DNA from: Membranipora membranacea
Taxonomy: Eukaryota; Bryozoa; Gymnolaemata; Cheilostomatida; Membraniporidae
DNA length: 64,000 nucleotides
NCBI GenBank assembly: GCA_914767715.1
Contig: OU612073.1
Location: forward strand, 15,190,001-15,254,000
Direction: 5' to 3'
In this document: positions 50,501 to 62,048 of the stretch, one piece after another
How positions within the stretch are numbered: position 1 is the stretch's first letter
How the letters are laid out: each line of letters begins with the position of its first letter
Notes under the pieces: generated by a model
Databases searched by the model: none
Told to the model about the DNA's origin: nothing
What the model saw: the letters and a program-made list of their open reading frames with translations, nothing else
Position numbers and translations under genes: made by a program

Positions 50501-53500
50501 CAATCAGTCAGCTATTGCCTGTGGTGTATCAGTAAAGAGGAGCAACTGGTGGTCAATTCTTCACAAAAACACGAGGAAAAACTCACAGTTGATGGGTTCC
50601 TAAATGGCTTTTTTCAAAAAAAAAGTATTGGAAGAAAATTTAAATGTTTTTACAGTTGTGTCAGCTGTCAGGATACAACTGCCAAAAGTTATTCCTGACA
50701 AGTTTCCTGTTTCATTAAAAACAAACTTACGAAACGATATTAATCCGATTGATTATGATATAATTTATGATATCACTTTAGTAGCTTCTGGGATTACCAT
50801 TTTTCTGTCTATTTTTATTCTATAAGCGGAGATTTGCTGGTTTGGGATTTCTCTGGTGACAGACCTAAGTGGGTCACTCTATCCACAGATGGACAGAAGG
50901 GACACTCCAGGATAGTGTTCACACTGACAGAGTTCTGTGGTGGTACAAAGCTTATATCTACGTCTATGGATAGAAATGTGGTGCTATGGGATATCAAGGC
51001 TGAGCAGCTAAGCAGTGCAGGATCAGCAGAGAAAGAGGTAGTGAATAAGAAAGATAAGGCAGACAGATCTGAGATTGAGCTGGAAGAGCATCTACCAGGT
51101 GAAAATATATATATATAAATATATTTTATATACATATAAAGACATTCACATATATGTATGCGCATTTATAGACATATATGTATATAACATATTTAAGCAT
51201 GTTTAGACATATAAGCTGGAAAATGGCCAGACTGAATTTCCATGTACAAAGGGAAGCCTCATTATTTTCATTTGACAATCATGCATAACAAGTTGACATT
51301 TATTATGATAAAAGTTACATGCCAGCTAATCTCTAAGTCATCATGCAATGGCTCATCACCTAGCTTTAATGCATAATGAAACTGCATTATCGACTGCTCT
51401 TCCTGATGATGGTATTCTGTAGCCATGTAATTTTGCAGTGTATTTCAGTGATCCGGTGTAAGTTTTATGAGATATTTTTGTAGCCGGCGATGAGGACGGA
51501 CTATGGAAACGATCAGAAACACCATCCGGAGGAGACAACTCCGCAGTCAAGCCAAGAACGTGTACTGGGAGTATTAGATTCAACATGAGCACTCTTGGAG
51601 GTTTCAGTTACTGTGTCAGGAGCTCACCCGTTGACCCAGGTAGGTATTAGTACCATTTGATCTAGTAATTTGGAACTGTGCACTGTTTTTGACACAAGGC
51701 TCCCTTTTGGCTTTACTTTTGTGACAACATGTTTAGTTGGGAAACCTCCAAGTTCATCTTTTTATGCACTCAATTGTTTCAATTGTATTTATCTTAATGT
51801 GAGAATCATATTCGCTGATTGACCAATGTAATCTGAGTGATCTGATGTAGGCCTAATCATAAAAGCGTTAAATCATAAACATGTAAATACTCTATGGTAT
51901 GTATATTAATAGTACTCATAAAATAGTTTTTATATGTGGATGGATATATTAATAACTTATTTTTCATCACAGGGCAGCTAGCTGTAGCAGTGGGAGATAA
52001 CCTCATCAGATTGTGGAATGTAAACGAAGGAGCTGGAGCATATAATATATCCAATCTATGGCAGGGACTAAAGAGCAAAGTCTCAACTGTGAGTCCTTTC
52101 TTTCATATTTTATGTTATTTGTAAAACTGTTCATATGCAATAACACAAGGTTACAGTTGCCGTTTATAGCACGGGTTCAACATACCTGAGAGAGTTTTAA
52201 TTTTACTTTTGACTTCTTGGAATCTACTCTCCAAACAGTATATACCAATGTTTTTCCTTGATCTTAATGACAATGGCTTTTGTAGATCTCATGGCATCCA
52301 TTGAACGAAGGACAGTTAGCCTATGGTACAGATGACGGACGAGTAGGGGTTTTCCCATCTCTCAGTAAGAAACCACCCATAATCTGTGGTACATATCACC
52401 AGAAAATGGTCTATGTCATATCCTGGGGTCCTCCGGTACTATCCGAAGGTGAGTTATCACTGATTATCACCTTGTAAATACAGATCAGTTTCAAATGGCA
52501 AGCCATTTGTAAATAAATAATTATGATTCCTGATCACATATGCTTTCAGATTGTATATTCAAAGTTCAAAGTCAAAATCACTAATTCCTATACATTCAAT
52601 GCATCACCTTAATATAAATATCTATTTAATCTATATCTATCTAAATTCTTATCACAAACAATCTTGATCCAAATGGCAAGTCGAAATGACCAAAATCTGA
52701 TATCTGACAAATAAATATTGTTTTGCTTCTGTGTTTTAGATGCTGCCACATCTCAGAATATGACACTGTACAGTGTAGGAGATGGTACAGTATTAATACA
52801 TAATGTAAGTAAAGCAGCCTCAGAGCCAGCGCTGGATCTGAATACACTTCTGCGAGAGGCTAATGGCTCCAACCTACCTGTTAAGATAAGAAGTGAAATA
52901 GCCTGGTCAGCTGACTACAGTCTCATGTATCTGGGGAATGATGACGGGTTAGTAATGTGGTTGTATGGTGGTCTTGATTCCATGATTGTGTTCATATACT
53001 GACTGAGTCGTTGTTATGTATGTACTTGGATGATAATTTTCATAGGAAATCAAAAATTGGCTGAATATCAATTCAACTGATCAATTTATTTTTATCTCCT
53101 CAAAGAAAGCTTATATCAAGGAAATTAAAAATTCACTAATATCTTGACTGTCTTGACGAATCTTGGCCAGAAGCTTAATTCAAATCCATGTAAATTTCAC
53201 CCTGGAGGGTATTACGCATCATAATAGATGGTATGTGATGGTTATGGCTACACCTCCTGTGTGCCAATTCAATCGTTTTATCTCACCATCTTTAACTGAG
53301 TGCAACTAGATGCTTCATCTCTCTATCTATGTCCTTCCCTTCTAACTATACACCTAAGCAAGGAATTAATACTTCTGTCAGCAGCACTACTATATTTTGA
53401 AATTGGTTACATTTATACGTATGACATTTAACTGCAGCAGAGCTGTGTTTGTTATTCAGGCCGTCTGCGATTTACTTGCCTAATTAAATCTGTGGCTGTC

Positions 53501-56500
53501 TGTTTTAGATCTGTGTTTGTGTTGAGACGGAGTGATTTACGCCTCGTGTGTTCAATCAAAGTATCTAACAAGCTGGTTAATGCTGTGAGGTTGTCTCCTA
53601 AAAGTGGCAAGGATAAACTAGTAGCTGTCGGGAGTAATGAGAATGCTGTGAAAATTGTCGATACATCTGCCATCAACCCCAACTCAGCAGGTATTTACCG
53701 TTCAGCTATTCAATAACTGAGTAGAAGTTGCATATGTAATCTAAAGCATGGCAGCTGAACTGTTTTTCCTTTGTCGTGAGAAATCTTTTAGTATTCATCT
53801 TCTTTGCTTGTAAAGAGTGAACCTCCTTTATGTGCGTGTTCCTCATAGAGTCATTATATAATAGTATATAGTATATAATATATAATAACTCTATGGTGTT
53901 ACTTCAGTCTTTGAGTTGCAAGCATTCAGTGTAGCATCCAAATGATATACAAATATTTGTAGTGAAACTTCTCAAATATCTATGACTGTATTGTAGATGG
54001 TGATATAGAGAAGCCAGCTGCAGTGATTACTGATGCTATGATGATTCTGAAGGGACACAAGAGTAGGATAACAGATATGTGCTGGTCTCCACATGAACCT
54101 TACAAGCTGGTCACAGTATCGTATGACAGCAGAGCTATTGTGAGTATTCCTATTGATGTCAGCCCTGATAGTCAAAAGCTGTTGTATACATCTATATATC
54201 TTGTTGTATACATCTATCTAGCTTGTTGTATATATCTATCTAGCTTGTTGTATACATCTATCTAGCCTGCTGTATACATCTATCTAGCTTGCTGTATACA
54301 TCTATCTAGCTTGTTGTATACATCTATCTAACTTATTGTATACATCTATCTAGCTTGCTGGATACATCTATCTAGCTTGCTGTATACATCTATCTAGCTT
54401 GCTGTATACATCTATCTAGCTTGTTGTATACATCTCAAGAAGTTCTGAGAAGTCATTTAAGAAAATAAACTGCTAGTGCTATTGCTGCCGTTCAACAGAA
54501 AGCTCAGACTTCAAGTTGTTGAACTTAAAGGTGAACTCCTGGGTAGTCTCCTTACTTTTAACTTAAAGAAAGAAGTGTGAGTTTTTAAGCTTGAAGACTC
54601 TGTGGGAGTTAGCAATGGAGCTGAACGTCTTTATGTATGAGCTTTCTGTTGAACTGTGACAAAATCAGCTACTAAGACTGAAAAATAGAGTTTAGTGATT
54701 TTTGATATGAGCCAACCCTTTGTTGTTCTGCGTTCGGATATGATGTTATTATCACTGTAGGTTTGGGACGTTAGAAGTGGTGTGATATTATCAGATTACA
54801 GACAGCAGCACGGTAAGCTGCTGACCTGTATCTGGAGTCAGCTGGACGCTGACCTTGTATATACAGGATCTGATGACTTCTCCTTACACAGCTGGAGACC
54901 TTCTCTACATTTAAAGACTTCCAATGCAGCTACTCTGAGCACTGCGAAAACTGCAACCACTAACACTAAATCAGGCACAAGTGTCTCCGGCAATGGTGTA
55001 CCTGACAATAGTGTTGATGCCCTATCACATGGTTAGTTATTTACATTAAAAAAAACACTGAAATTGTAACTACACAATGTTAAAAAAAACACAATTATTT
55101 GGGTCAGCCAAACGCAGAACTGACATACCTCTAAGTACAGATTGAGTACAATAAAGTACAGTTGAGCAAAATGCGTAAAAATGTGAAGTATAAAATGCAT
55201 AGTTTAGTATCAATTATAATATCTTCAGGAGATGGTGTAGATATCTCAGAGATGAACAGATTGTTAGAAGAGAAGAAGAAAGCATTATTAGCTGCTGGAG
55301 GTGATGTCTCAGCCATTGAGACTTCGCCACAAAAATCAGAACAAAAGACTTCTATAGGTAAAAGGTGTCAATGCATGAGAATTGAGTGTTAGTTACCAGG
55401 AGTTATTGCTCCCACAATTAATTTGTTCTGATGATTTGTTTTCAAGATACAACCATTGCCAGATACATAAGCATATAAATACTATATTTACATGTTTGCG
55501 GCTAGATAGTATTGAATGGAAAGAGGGCAATTGTAAAATGATTCGAGCTCAGAAAACTGTCTATTAGTTAGTTGGTTGGAAACTGCTTAGTACAGTTGCA
55601 CAGTGATGCAGCGAGTTTTTAATATCTCAAATAATTGTTCATGTTTTCAGGCATCTCTCCATTGAGTGTCACAGAAACCTCTCCAGTCACAGGGACGGCA
55701 ACTATTCTAGCAGCAGCTAAGAGCAAACCAGTCACTAAACCAAAGAAGAAGGCGACTAAATCTCACTTCCCTAATATGTTTAGAGCTGGTAAACAATCGT
55801 CTCAGGCTGATGTAGATGATCTACTATATCTAAATACACAGCTCACTGGTAAGTACTTTAATTATGTACAATATATACTATATGTATGTAATCTATGTAT
55901 GCACTTTATGTGTGTACTATTTGAGTGTAGTAATTTAAACCTGTTTGTAGCTATATGTATGTAGATAACAAACATCTCCGATTCTGTGCCCATCCTAGCT
56001 GTCTATGATAATATCCAACCAATTCATTAGCTTAGTGTGCTGCGTCACCATGCAGTATTATGCTTTAAGTGTCTGTGCAGCAAAAAAATGACACATATAT
56101 ATATTCGAAAATCACCTAGGGCTCAAAGTCACACTATAAATAACAATGATTGTTTGTAGATAAGCAGCCTGTAGTGGGAGAAAGAACAGATAAAGAACAT
56201 CTGGGTATATTCTCTATAGGTAATCAACAAGATTTTAAATCCTTCATCGACAAAGAAAGTAAGTGGAGCAGCTTCACGTGTGACAATTTAAACTAAATAT
56301 AGGTCAATGTTATAACAACAATTCAGTCCTGAAGGAAATCTTCATTTCTCATGAAAAAAAATTCTGTTCTAAACATGGATTCGACTGATGAATCGATTAG
56401 GTATTTTGGTTTCACTGAATGATCCTGTGTTTGATGTAGAGATCAAGATTGATCCAATTTGTCTGCATGACCGATGTCTCCGATTCTACTACTGAGTCTC

Positions 56501-59500
56501 ATAGGAGACAATTTCTCATTCAGGCAAATTTGATAAAACTAGATCTAGGTTATTGGTAATAGCACAAACAATCACTTGGTCTTCATATTCACATGTTTGA
56601 ATTGTGTAATAATAAGATCATATTTTTAATTTTTGCAGAGGATACACTGCTTAAGAATGATCAGATAGAACAGATGGCGTTCCTGAGTTTATGTGAGGGA
56701 GATGTAGAGACTGTCTTACAGACAGCTGCTAGTAGGAACTGTCTCACTGATTCACTGATCAACTCCGCCTCAATGTGTGAGTGTCAACTCTGTGTGGATG
56801 TGTGAACAACATTGTGTCAGTCTTTTCCCTATAGGATGGTAACTTTCAATAAATTTGAATTTTGTCAATCGATAAATCACTGCGCTTTTTATTTAATCCT
56901 GCCACAATTTAGGTTTTGGTAAGGTTATGATAGCTTATATTGAGGCATTTAAAAATGAAAATAAACCGCTGATATTTGATTAATTTCAATTTAGAATATT
57001 GTCTTCCTGCATTGAAGACATTGTATTGGTGCCACCAATTAAGGGGCATACCAAACTTTACCTTAAAAACAGTTTACCTGATTCAATTTCCATACCATCT
57101 CTCAAAGTGTATTAGTTATTTCTCTATTCTCCCGTTTGGATGCGGTATAGCAGATTTCTAATTGATATTTGTAGTGGGGCACAGTGTATGGGTGAAGTAT
57201 TGTCGTTTATATGCTCAGCAGCTGCGTAATGAAGGACTTATACATCAGGCAGTCACCTATCTGCTATATACACATGATATAGACACAGCTATCTTATGGC
57301 TCATGGAGGATAATTTGTACAGGTATACATGCTTTCCTAAACTATCATCGACTTGATCTGTGGGTAACACTTGGATCTACACGTAGTAAAGCGCAGCATA
57401 TAAGGTTGGGTCAGGAGAAAACTTTTCCCTATATCAGGTTTGATTCATCTTTTAGGAAACACAGATAAACCCTAATAGGGATCCTATTGATATGTTGAAA
57501 TTTTTTTGAAGCTGTCTCTGTTCGATACTTCCTTATTACGGTTTGATCGTCTCAAGAGGTTTTGAATTATCAATACATTGTGAGGTGAGAGGCGCTAAGA
57601 TAGAAATTGTTCAGTATATACAGATCTGAAAGAAAATGTATAACTATGCTTCTGTTTTAGAGAAGCTATATGTATAGCCAGGAGCAGGTTGCCAGCAGGG
57701 AGTGAGAGAATAACAGAGATATACAGTTCCTGGGCTAAACAGCTGAGAAGAGACGCAAATCTACTTGTTGCTACTAAATGGTAAGCTGAATCCAGTTAAC
57801 TTGTAGAATTGATGTTTTTTTATTGCATAAACCCTTTTGCGGTAAATAAGAATTCCATAGCGGTAACTTGCTCATACACTGATACGTCTTGTTAATTTGG
57901 AGTTACTCATCCATTGATTTTTTATGTCAATGAGTGAACAACTCCCTTTTATTGTTAAATTGACATATTTTTATTGCGTTTCATTTTTATTTGGTAATTG
58001 TGGTGATATTCCTCTTGTAGCTTACTTATACTCTGTTGTATATTACAGTTTTGTTGCACTGAAGGACCCCACTTCTGCACTCAACCTCATGACTAGAAAA
58101 TCGGACATAGAAAGCATGGGAAACGCCATCAGGTTTGTGTCCCAAAATTTTCATAAAGATACAGATATATACACACTTGACTAACAAACAGTATCTCAAT
58201 TGCAATTATTGTCCTCAGGTTTGACAATACGTTAGCATGTGAATTTAGGGAATAATAAGAAAGTGCTACCACTGATTATTACATACCAAATATTCCTCAT
58301 TGACCATACAGCTACATGGTTCTGCATGTAACAGCAGCCAAGGCCTTCATCTTCGTCATTGGCTTTCAGAGGCCTACCATTATCAACCACATTGGGCGGT
58401 GTTTGATAAAGGAATTCCACTATCCCAGATAGTATTGGAGCACTTGAGAACCATCCTTAGTAATACATGTTTTGCAACCTTCGCTTGACAGTATAAAATT
58501 ATTTTATGTTGTATTTTCAGGTTTGGAATAAGCTCTACAGAGTGTAGAGAAGATCTGATGACGTTGTGTGATAAACTGACCAGACAATGTCTCCTCGACC
58601 GCCAGTATGACACCATAGAGGATCTGTGTAAACCCAATAAACTGCTACATGTAAGTAAAGTTTGATTGGTTTATATCTTTCACTAACATATAGGTTGTTG
58701 CAAAAAAAGGATATGTGATACTTCCAGAAACACAAAATAAAATCCAAGCCTCAAGTTTAGTACAGTATGTTATTCAAAGTGATGCATAATGTCTCGAAAA
58801 TCTGTCTTTGGCCAAGGCCCCAAGTCTATACTTCAGTAAACAGAACTATTGATAAGTTATTAATATAACATATTATAATATTATCAGTTACAAGAGATAC
58901 TCATACTCATACTCATACTCATCAAGAGATACTGTTTGCATGTTAACCCTGTAATAGAATAGGGTATACAAGAGTTCTTTGCTTCCTCATTTTATGCCTG
59001 TCGCAAATGATTGTCAAAATGACGAAATGACTGTAGAATGTGTGCAGTACATGGTTTCAGTCATGATATACTCTGATTTTTTCATTGTTTTAGCCATTCT
59101 TTGCTTGGAGCCTCATATCCCAATCAGTCTCACCTTTTTTGGACACTGGAGAGACGACCCTGTTCACCTGCGGAGGTTTAATTGGCCATATTCGATCGGT
59201 TCTGTTACACAATGGCGTAGAGCTGACTGACTGCAGGAAACAATGTTCTCTGTCTCAGCAAAACATGACAAAGGCTCAGGTATGCTCTATCTAAAGTATA
59301 TCTGAGTCAGGGATCTTGCTTGAACCGAATTTGGGACTGATTAGTGCGCTCAATAAAGATTTTGGACAGATATAAGTGTTAGGCCTAATGTTTTGTGACA
59401 TCCTAAAATAAAGGTTATACTCACAGCCCACAGGTACTTATGTAGTTGCATTTGTAGTGGAAATGACCCTCACCATATGCTATGTCTCCACAAGCTTTAT

Positions 59501-61541
59501 TGGTGATTGTGGGGGGGGGGTGGTTACCCCCAACCAACAAAGTTTGTTAAGACAGTACAAACTTGTGTGTTCACTGCGTCACTTTATCACTATGGTTCCA
59601 TGGGTCGATTTTGTGGTTCACTCCAATTTCGAATGGTTAGAATCCACTGGATTCTAACCGTTCGAAATTGATGGGAAAATCATGAAAAGAATCTGCCGCG
59701 GCCGGGACTTGAATCCCGGCCGCCCGCGTGGAATCCCTTTGAAGGCATTGTGTGCAAGCGCGCTAACCATTCAGCCACGACGCCAATTAGGAAATGGGTC
59801 GAATAAACGCGGTATGCGTATTCGCGTCCAAAAAGTCATTCGTCACAATCGGAATTTGACTTTAATGCCATTTCCATGGGGCGATTACTCCCGAAATCCT
59901 TACATAATCGATCCATGGAACCATAGTGTATGTTGGTTCACAACATTGTTATATAACTGCTTAAAGATGACAGAAACTATCCACTCGGATAGTGTGGTAA
60001 ATTCACGTCTGTGTTTTAGACCGCAGTGGCTGTCTGTGAGAGAATACTTAACATCTGTGTAGATATTGAGGAAGGAAAAATCTGTGAAGATAAGAATATC
60101 GTAGATGTATTCACTATGATTATGTCTGCACAACAAGAACCTTTATCTGAGCCATTCAATCGTCTCACATCTAGGATATTACTTCTGCTCTCGGTGCCCG
60201 GTATATATCAATCAACATAGTATTTATTGTTTACATCTACAAAAGTATCATCATCACAAAAATTTGCTAACATAGATCTCACCATAAATATGTAAATACT
60301 TTGTATTTGTCTGTTTATACCTGTATTTATATCTTTCTGGATCTTTTTCTCCCTGCAACCTACTAAGTATACCATTCAATGTCAAGGTTTTGTCAGCTAA
60401 TGAACTCATTAGAGTGATACCGTCACCACATAGTAGTGTTACCATTTCATGAGAAGTCTACTTTTCTTGGCAGGATGTGATGTCATGAAGCGACTTGGAG
60501 AGTGTAGCTTTGAGCCGTCTCACTCTCTCAGTGATTACTCTCTGTACATATGCTACCTCTGGGCTTCACTAACCCATTCTCCCAGTAGCTCTATACAGAA
60601 CCAAGCAGCGACTCCTCAAAGCAGTGCCCTAACCTCAAACAATACGCCTGTTGAGTCTGAGATATCAGGCATTGAAGGGCACTTGCCTGAGACTGGCATA
60701 TCAAGCACGGAGGGACAATCAGCAGATACCGACACATCAGGCATTGAGGGGCACTTGGTTGTGTCTGACATGACAGCGCTGATATCACTAGTATCAACTA
60801 ACATGTACAAGCTGGCATTCTCTCTGTGTAACGGTCTGTTCTTACCATGGCTAGACTCTGATCTCATGAAATCATTCCTGTCACATCTACAGACACTGGA
60901 AGATGAAGTCAAAAACGGCGCCGAGTCATTACCCAAACTTGATATTGTGAGTACGTCAGATAGCTCCCTAAATATATTTGTCTTGCGCTCTATACCGGCC
61001 GATCTGCTAAAAGAAAGTCATTCTAAAGTCTGTAAACGCTTACCGATATACTGATTGTGTACCTGCATATGTGTTCCTTTTGTTTACCAGATGGAGGCTG
61101 TGTCAGGAATAGATCTGACAAAAGCTGGATGCGAGTCTGATGCCCAGGTAAATAGTTGTTATCAGTTGTGCAAACACACAAATGAAGTTTACCATTCCTT
61201 TGGCCATTGCTAGGAAATTGAATATTATTGAATACTGAGAACTGATTTAAACTGATGAACAGGCAGTCGTCCTGGTGTTGGACAGCTTATAATTATTGAG
61301 AGTGTTTTTTCATGAACTCATCATTTATGTCTTTTCACAGGCAAACAAGTGTGTACTAGCTATGCTGCTTGACATGATGAGACACTTATTTATCTACATG
61401 TGTGGTCATGATGACAGCGGGCACCTCCCTAACCTTACTCCTGGTAGACAGCTGATTAGAGAGTGGGTGGTCTTACATGCCACATGTCATGAAGTAGGTG
61501 TCACTGAAGACCTACATGTGAGTAAAAAAGCTGCTGAATAG
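47518..61541 (+). CDS. GEMIN5: Gemin5: WD40 snRNA/cap-binding protein of the SMN complex
   Basis: Recognises the snRNA Sm site and m7G cap, delivering snRNAs to the SMN complex in the cytoplasm. Exons: 47518-48009, 48387-48565, 48879-49009, 50238-50427, 50827-51098, 51484-51639, 51973-52088, 52286-52448, 52740-52947, 53509-53690, 53997-54139, 54761-55031, 55229-55357, 55651-55848, 56160-56258, 56639-56776, 57175-57322, 57661-57780, 58049-58132, 58521-58650, 59094-59279, 60020-60200, 60474-60946, 61091-61147, 61341-61541 (4647 nt, 1548 aa; human 1508). The N-terminus has SPNWYC, holding the Trp-Tyr pair that contacts RNA in the human protein. WD repeats run to about residue 770 (GHDEEIHSIRW, LWQGLKSKVSTISWHPLNEG, YHQKMVYVISWGPP). 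A Lys-rich linker, KPVTKPKKKATKS, precedes the TPR-like dimerisation region (about 975-1185; VETVLQTAASRNCLTDSL, YREAICIARSRLP). The C-terminus is hard to match to the human RNA-binding region. The last exon also has a donor-like GTGAGT before its stop, so a longer form is possible. Confidence 0.95.
50468..50550. repeat. Short fold-back element sharing the core of the 31158 copy
   Basis: GAGTTGCCACCCCTTTTACT pairs imperfectly with AGTAAAGAGGAGCAACTGG read in reverse. The CTTTTACTGATAAGCC core matches CTTTACTGATAGGCC at 31158-31279. It lies 40 bp after a Gemin5 exon. Confidence 0.6.
54178..54437. repeat. 22-bp minisatellite, about 12 units, in a Gemin5 intron
   Basis: Units read TTGTTGTATACATCTATCTA followed by GC, with few substitutions. 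The array begins about 40 bp after the donor of the Gemin5 exon 53997-54139. Confidence 0.95.
56441..56549. repeat. Fold-back element of the GATCAAG family, Gemin5 intron
   Basis: The left arm GATCAAGATTGATCCAATTT is inverted at the right end as AAATTTGATAAAACTAGATC. The centre TCTACTACTGAG is flanked by complementary TGTCTCC and GGAGACA. About 110 bp, non-coding. Confidence 0.7.
59590..59926. mobile_element. 337-bp inverted-repeat element with a tRNA-like core
   Basis: The left end CTATGGTTCCATGGGTCGAT is inverted at the right end as ATCGATCCATGGAACCATAG, with one mismatch. Inside on the minus strand, 59784 down to about 59691, is a tRNA-like stretch: GGCGTCGTGGCTGAATGGTT with an A-box-like start, then GGGATTCAAGTCCC as B box within GGCCGGGA...CCCGGCC. 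The acceptor arm and anticodon arm do not pair, so it is not a working tRNA. A second internal inverted repeat, GGTTAGAATCC/GGATTCTAACC, is at 59634-59660. It lies in the Gemin5 intron between 59279 and 60020. Confidence 0.65.
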
Positions 61542-62048
61542 ACATCAGAGTTGAAGTAGTACATGAAACTAACCAGGAGATAACTGGTTGTCATAGGAGA
61601 AGCATGAGGTAACATGTACCAATATCTATAAAGGATAGACAATCTATGTGTTCTGAATCTCCATAGTTATATGGCTAGAGTGGAGTTGCCATAGACTCAA
61701 TATGATTGTAGCTCAATCAACTATCCACCGATGTATTTTAAATTCTATATGGGAGGAACCCAAATTTCACATTCAAAAAGTGTTACAGAATCCATGTGAT
61801 CATTCATGGAAAAGAGTTTTTTCAATTGTACAGAAAACAGTCTCAGAAGGAATCTTATATTTTTGTATAAAGGATTTATATAAAGGAAGACAAAACTGAT
61901 AAAAATTTTAGAAGTCCTTTTAATTTGGATAAATTAATTGCCAAGTTATGGTAATGGTTTAAGAAGCGCTGGGTTGGGTACATCTGTAGAAGATAAGTAA
62001 AATGATTTACACATATTATATGCTATGTATAACCAATGATTTTCACTA
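61542..62048. other. Convergent 3' region between Gemin5 and the minus-strand partial gene
   Basis: About 500 bp between two stop codons facing each other. It presumably holds both 3' UTRs. No canonical AATAAA was seen close to either stop, and no repeat or further exon was recognised. Confidence 0.5.

Noticed and set aside
50604-50825. Open frame abutting Gemin5 exon 5
   Set aside because: It is intron sequence; the exon is defined by the acceptor at 50826 and phase, and the upstream peptide has no WD-repeat similarity.
59691-59784. Possible tRNA gene with a long variable arm on the minus strand
   Set aside because: The acceptor ends do not pair and no anticodon stem forms. The T-loop region is preserved, but the whole lies inside an inverted-repeat element, so it is tRNA-like only.
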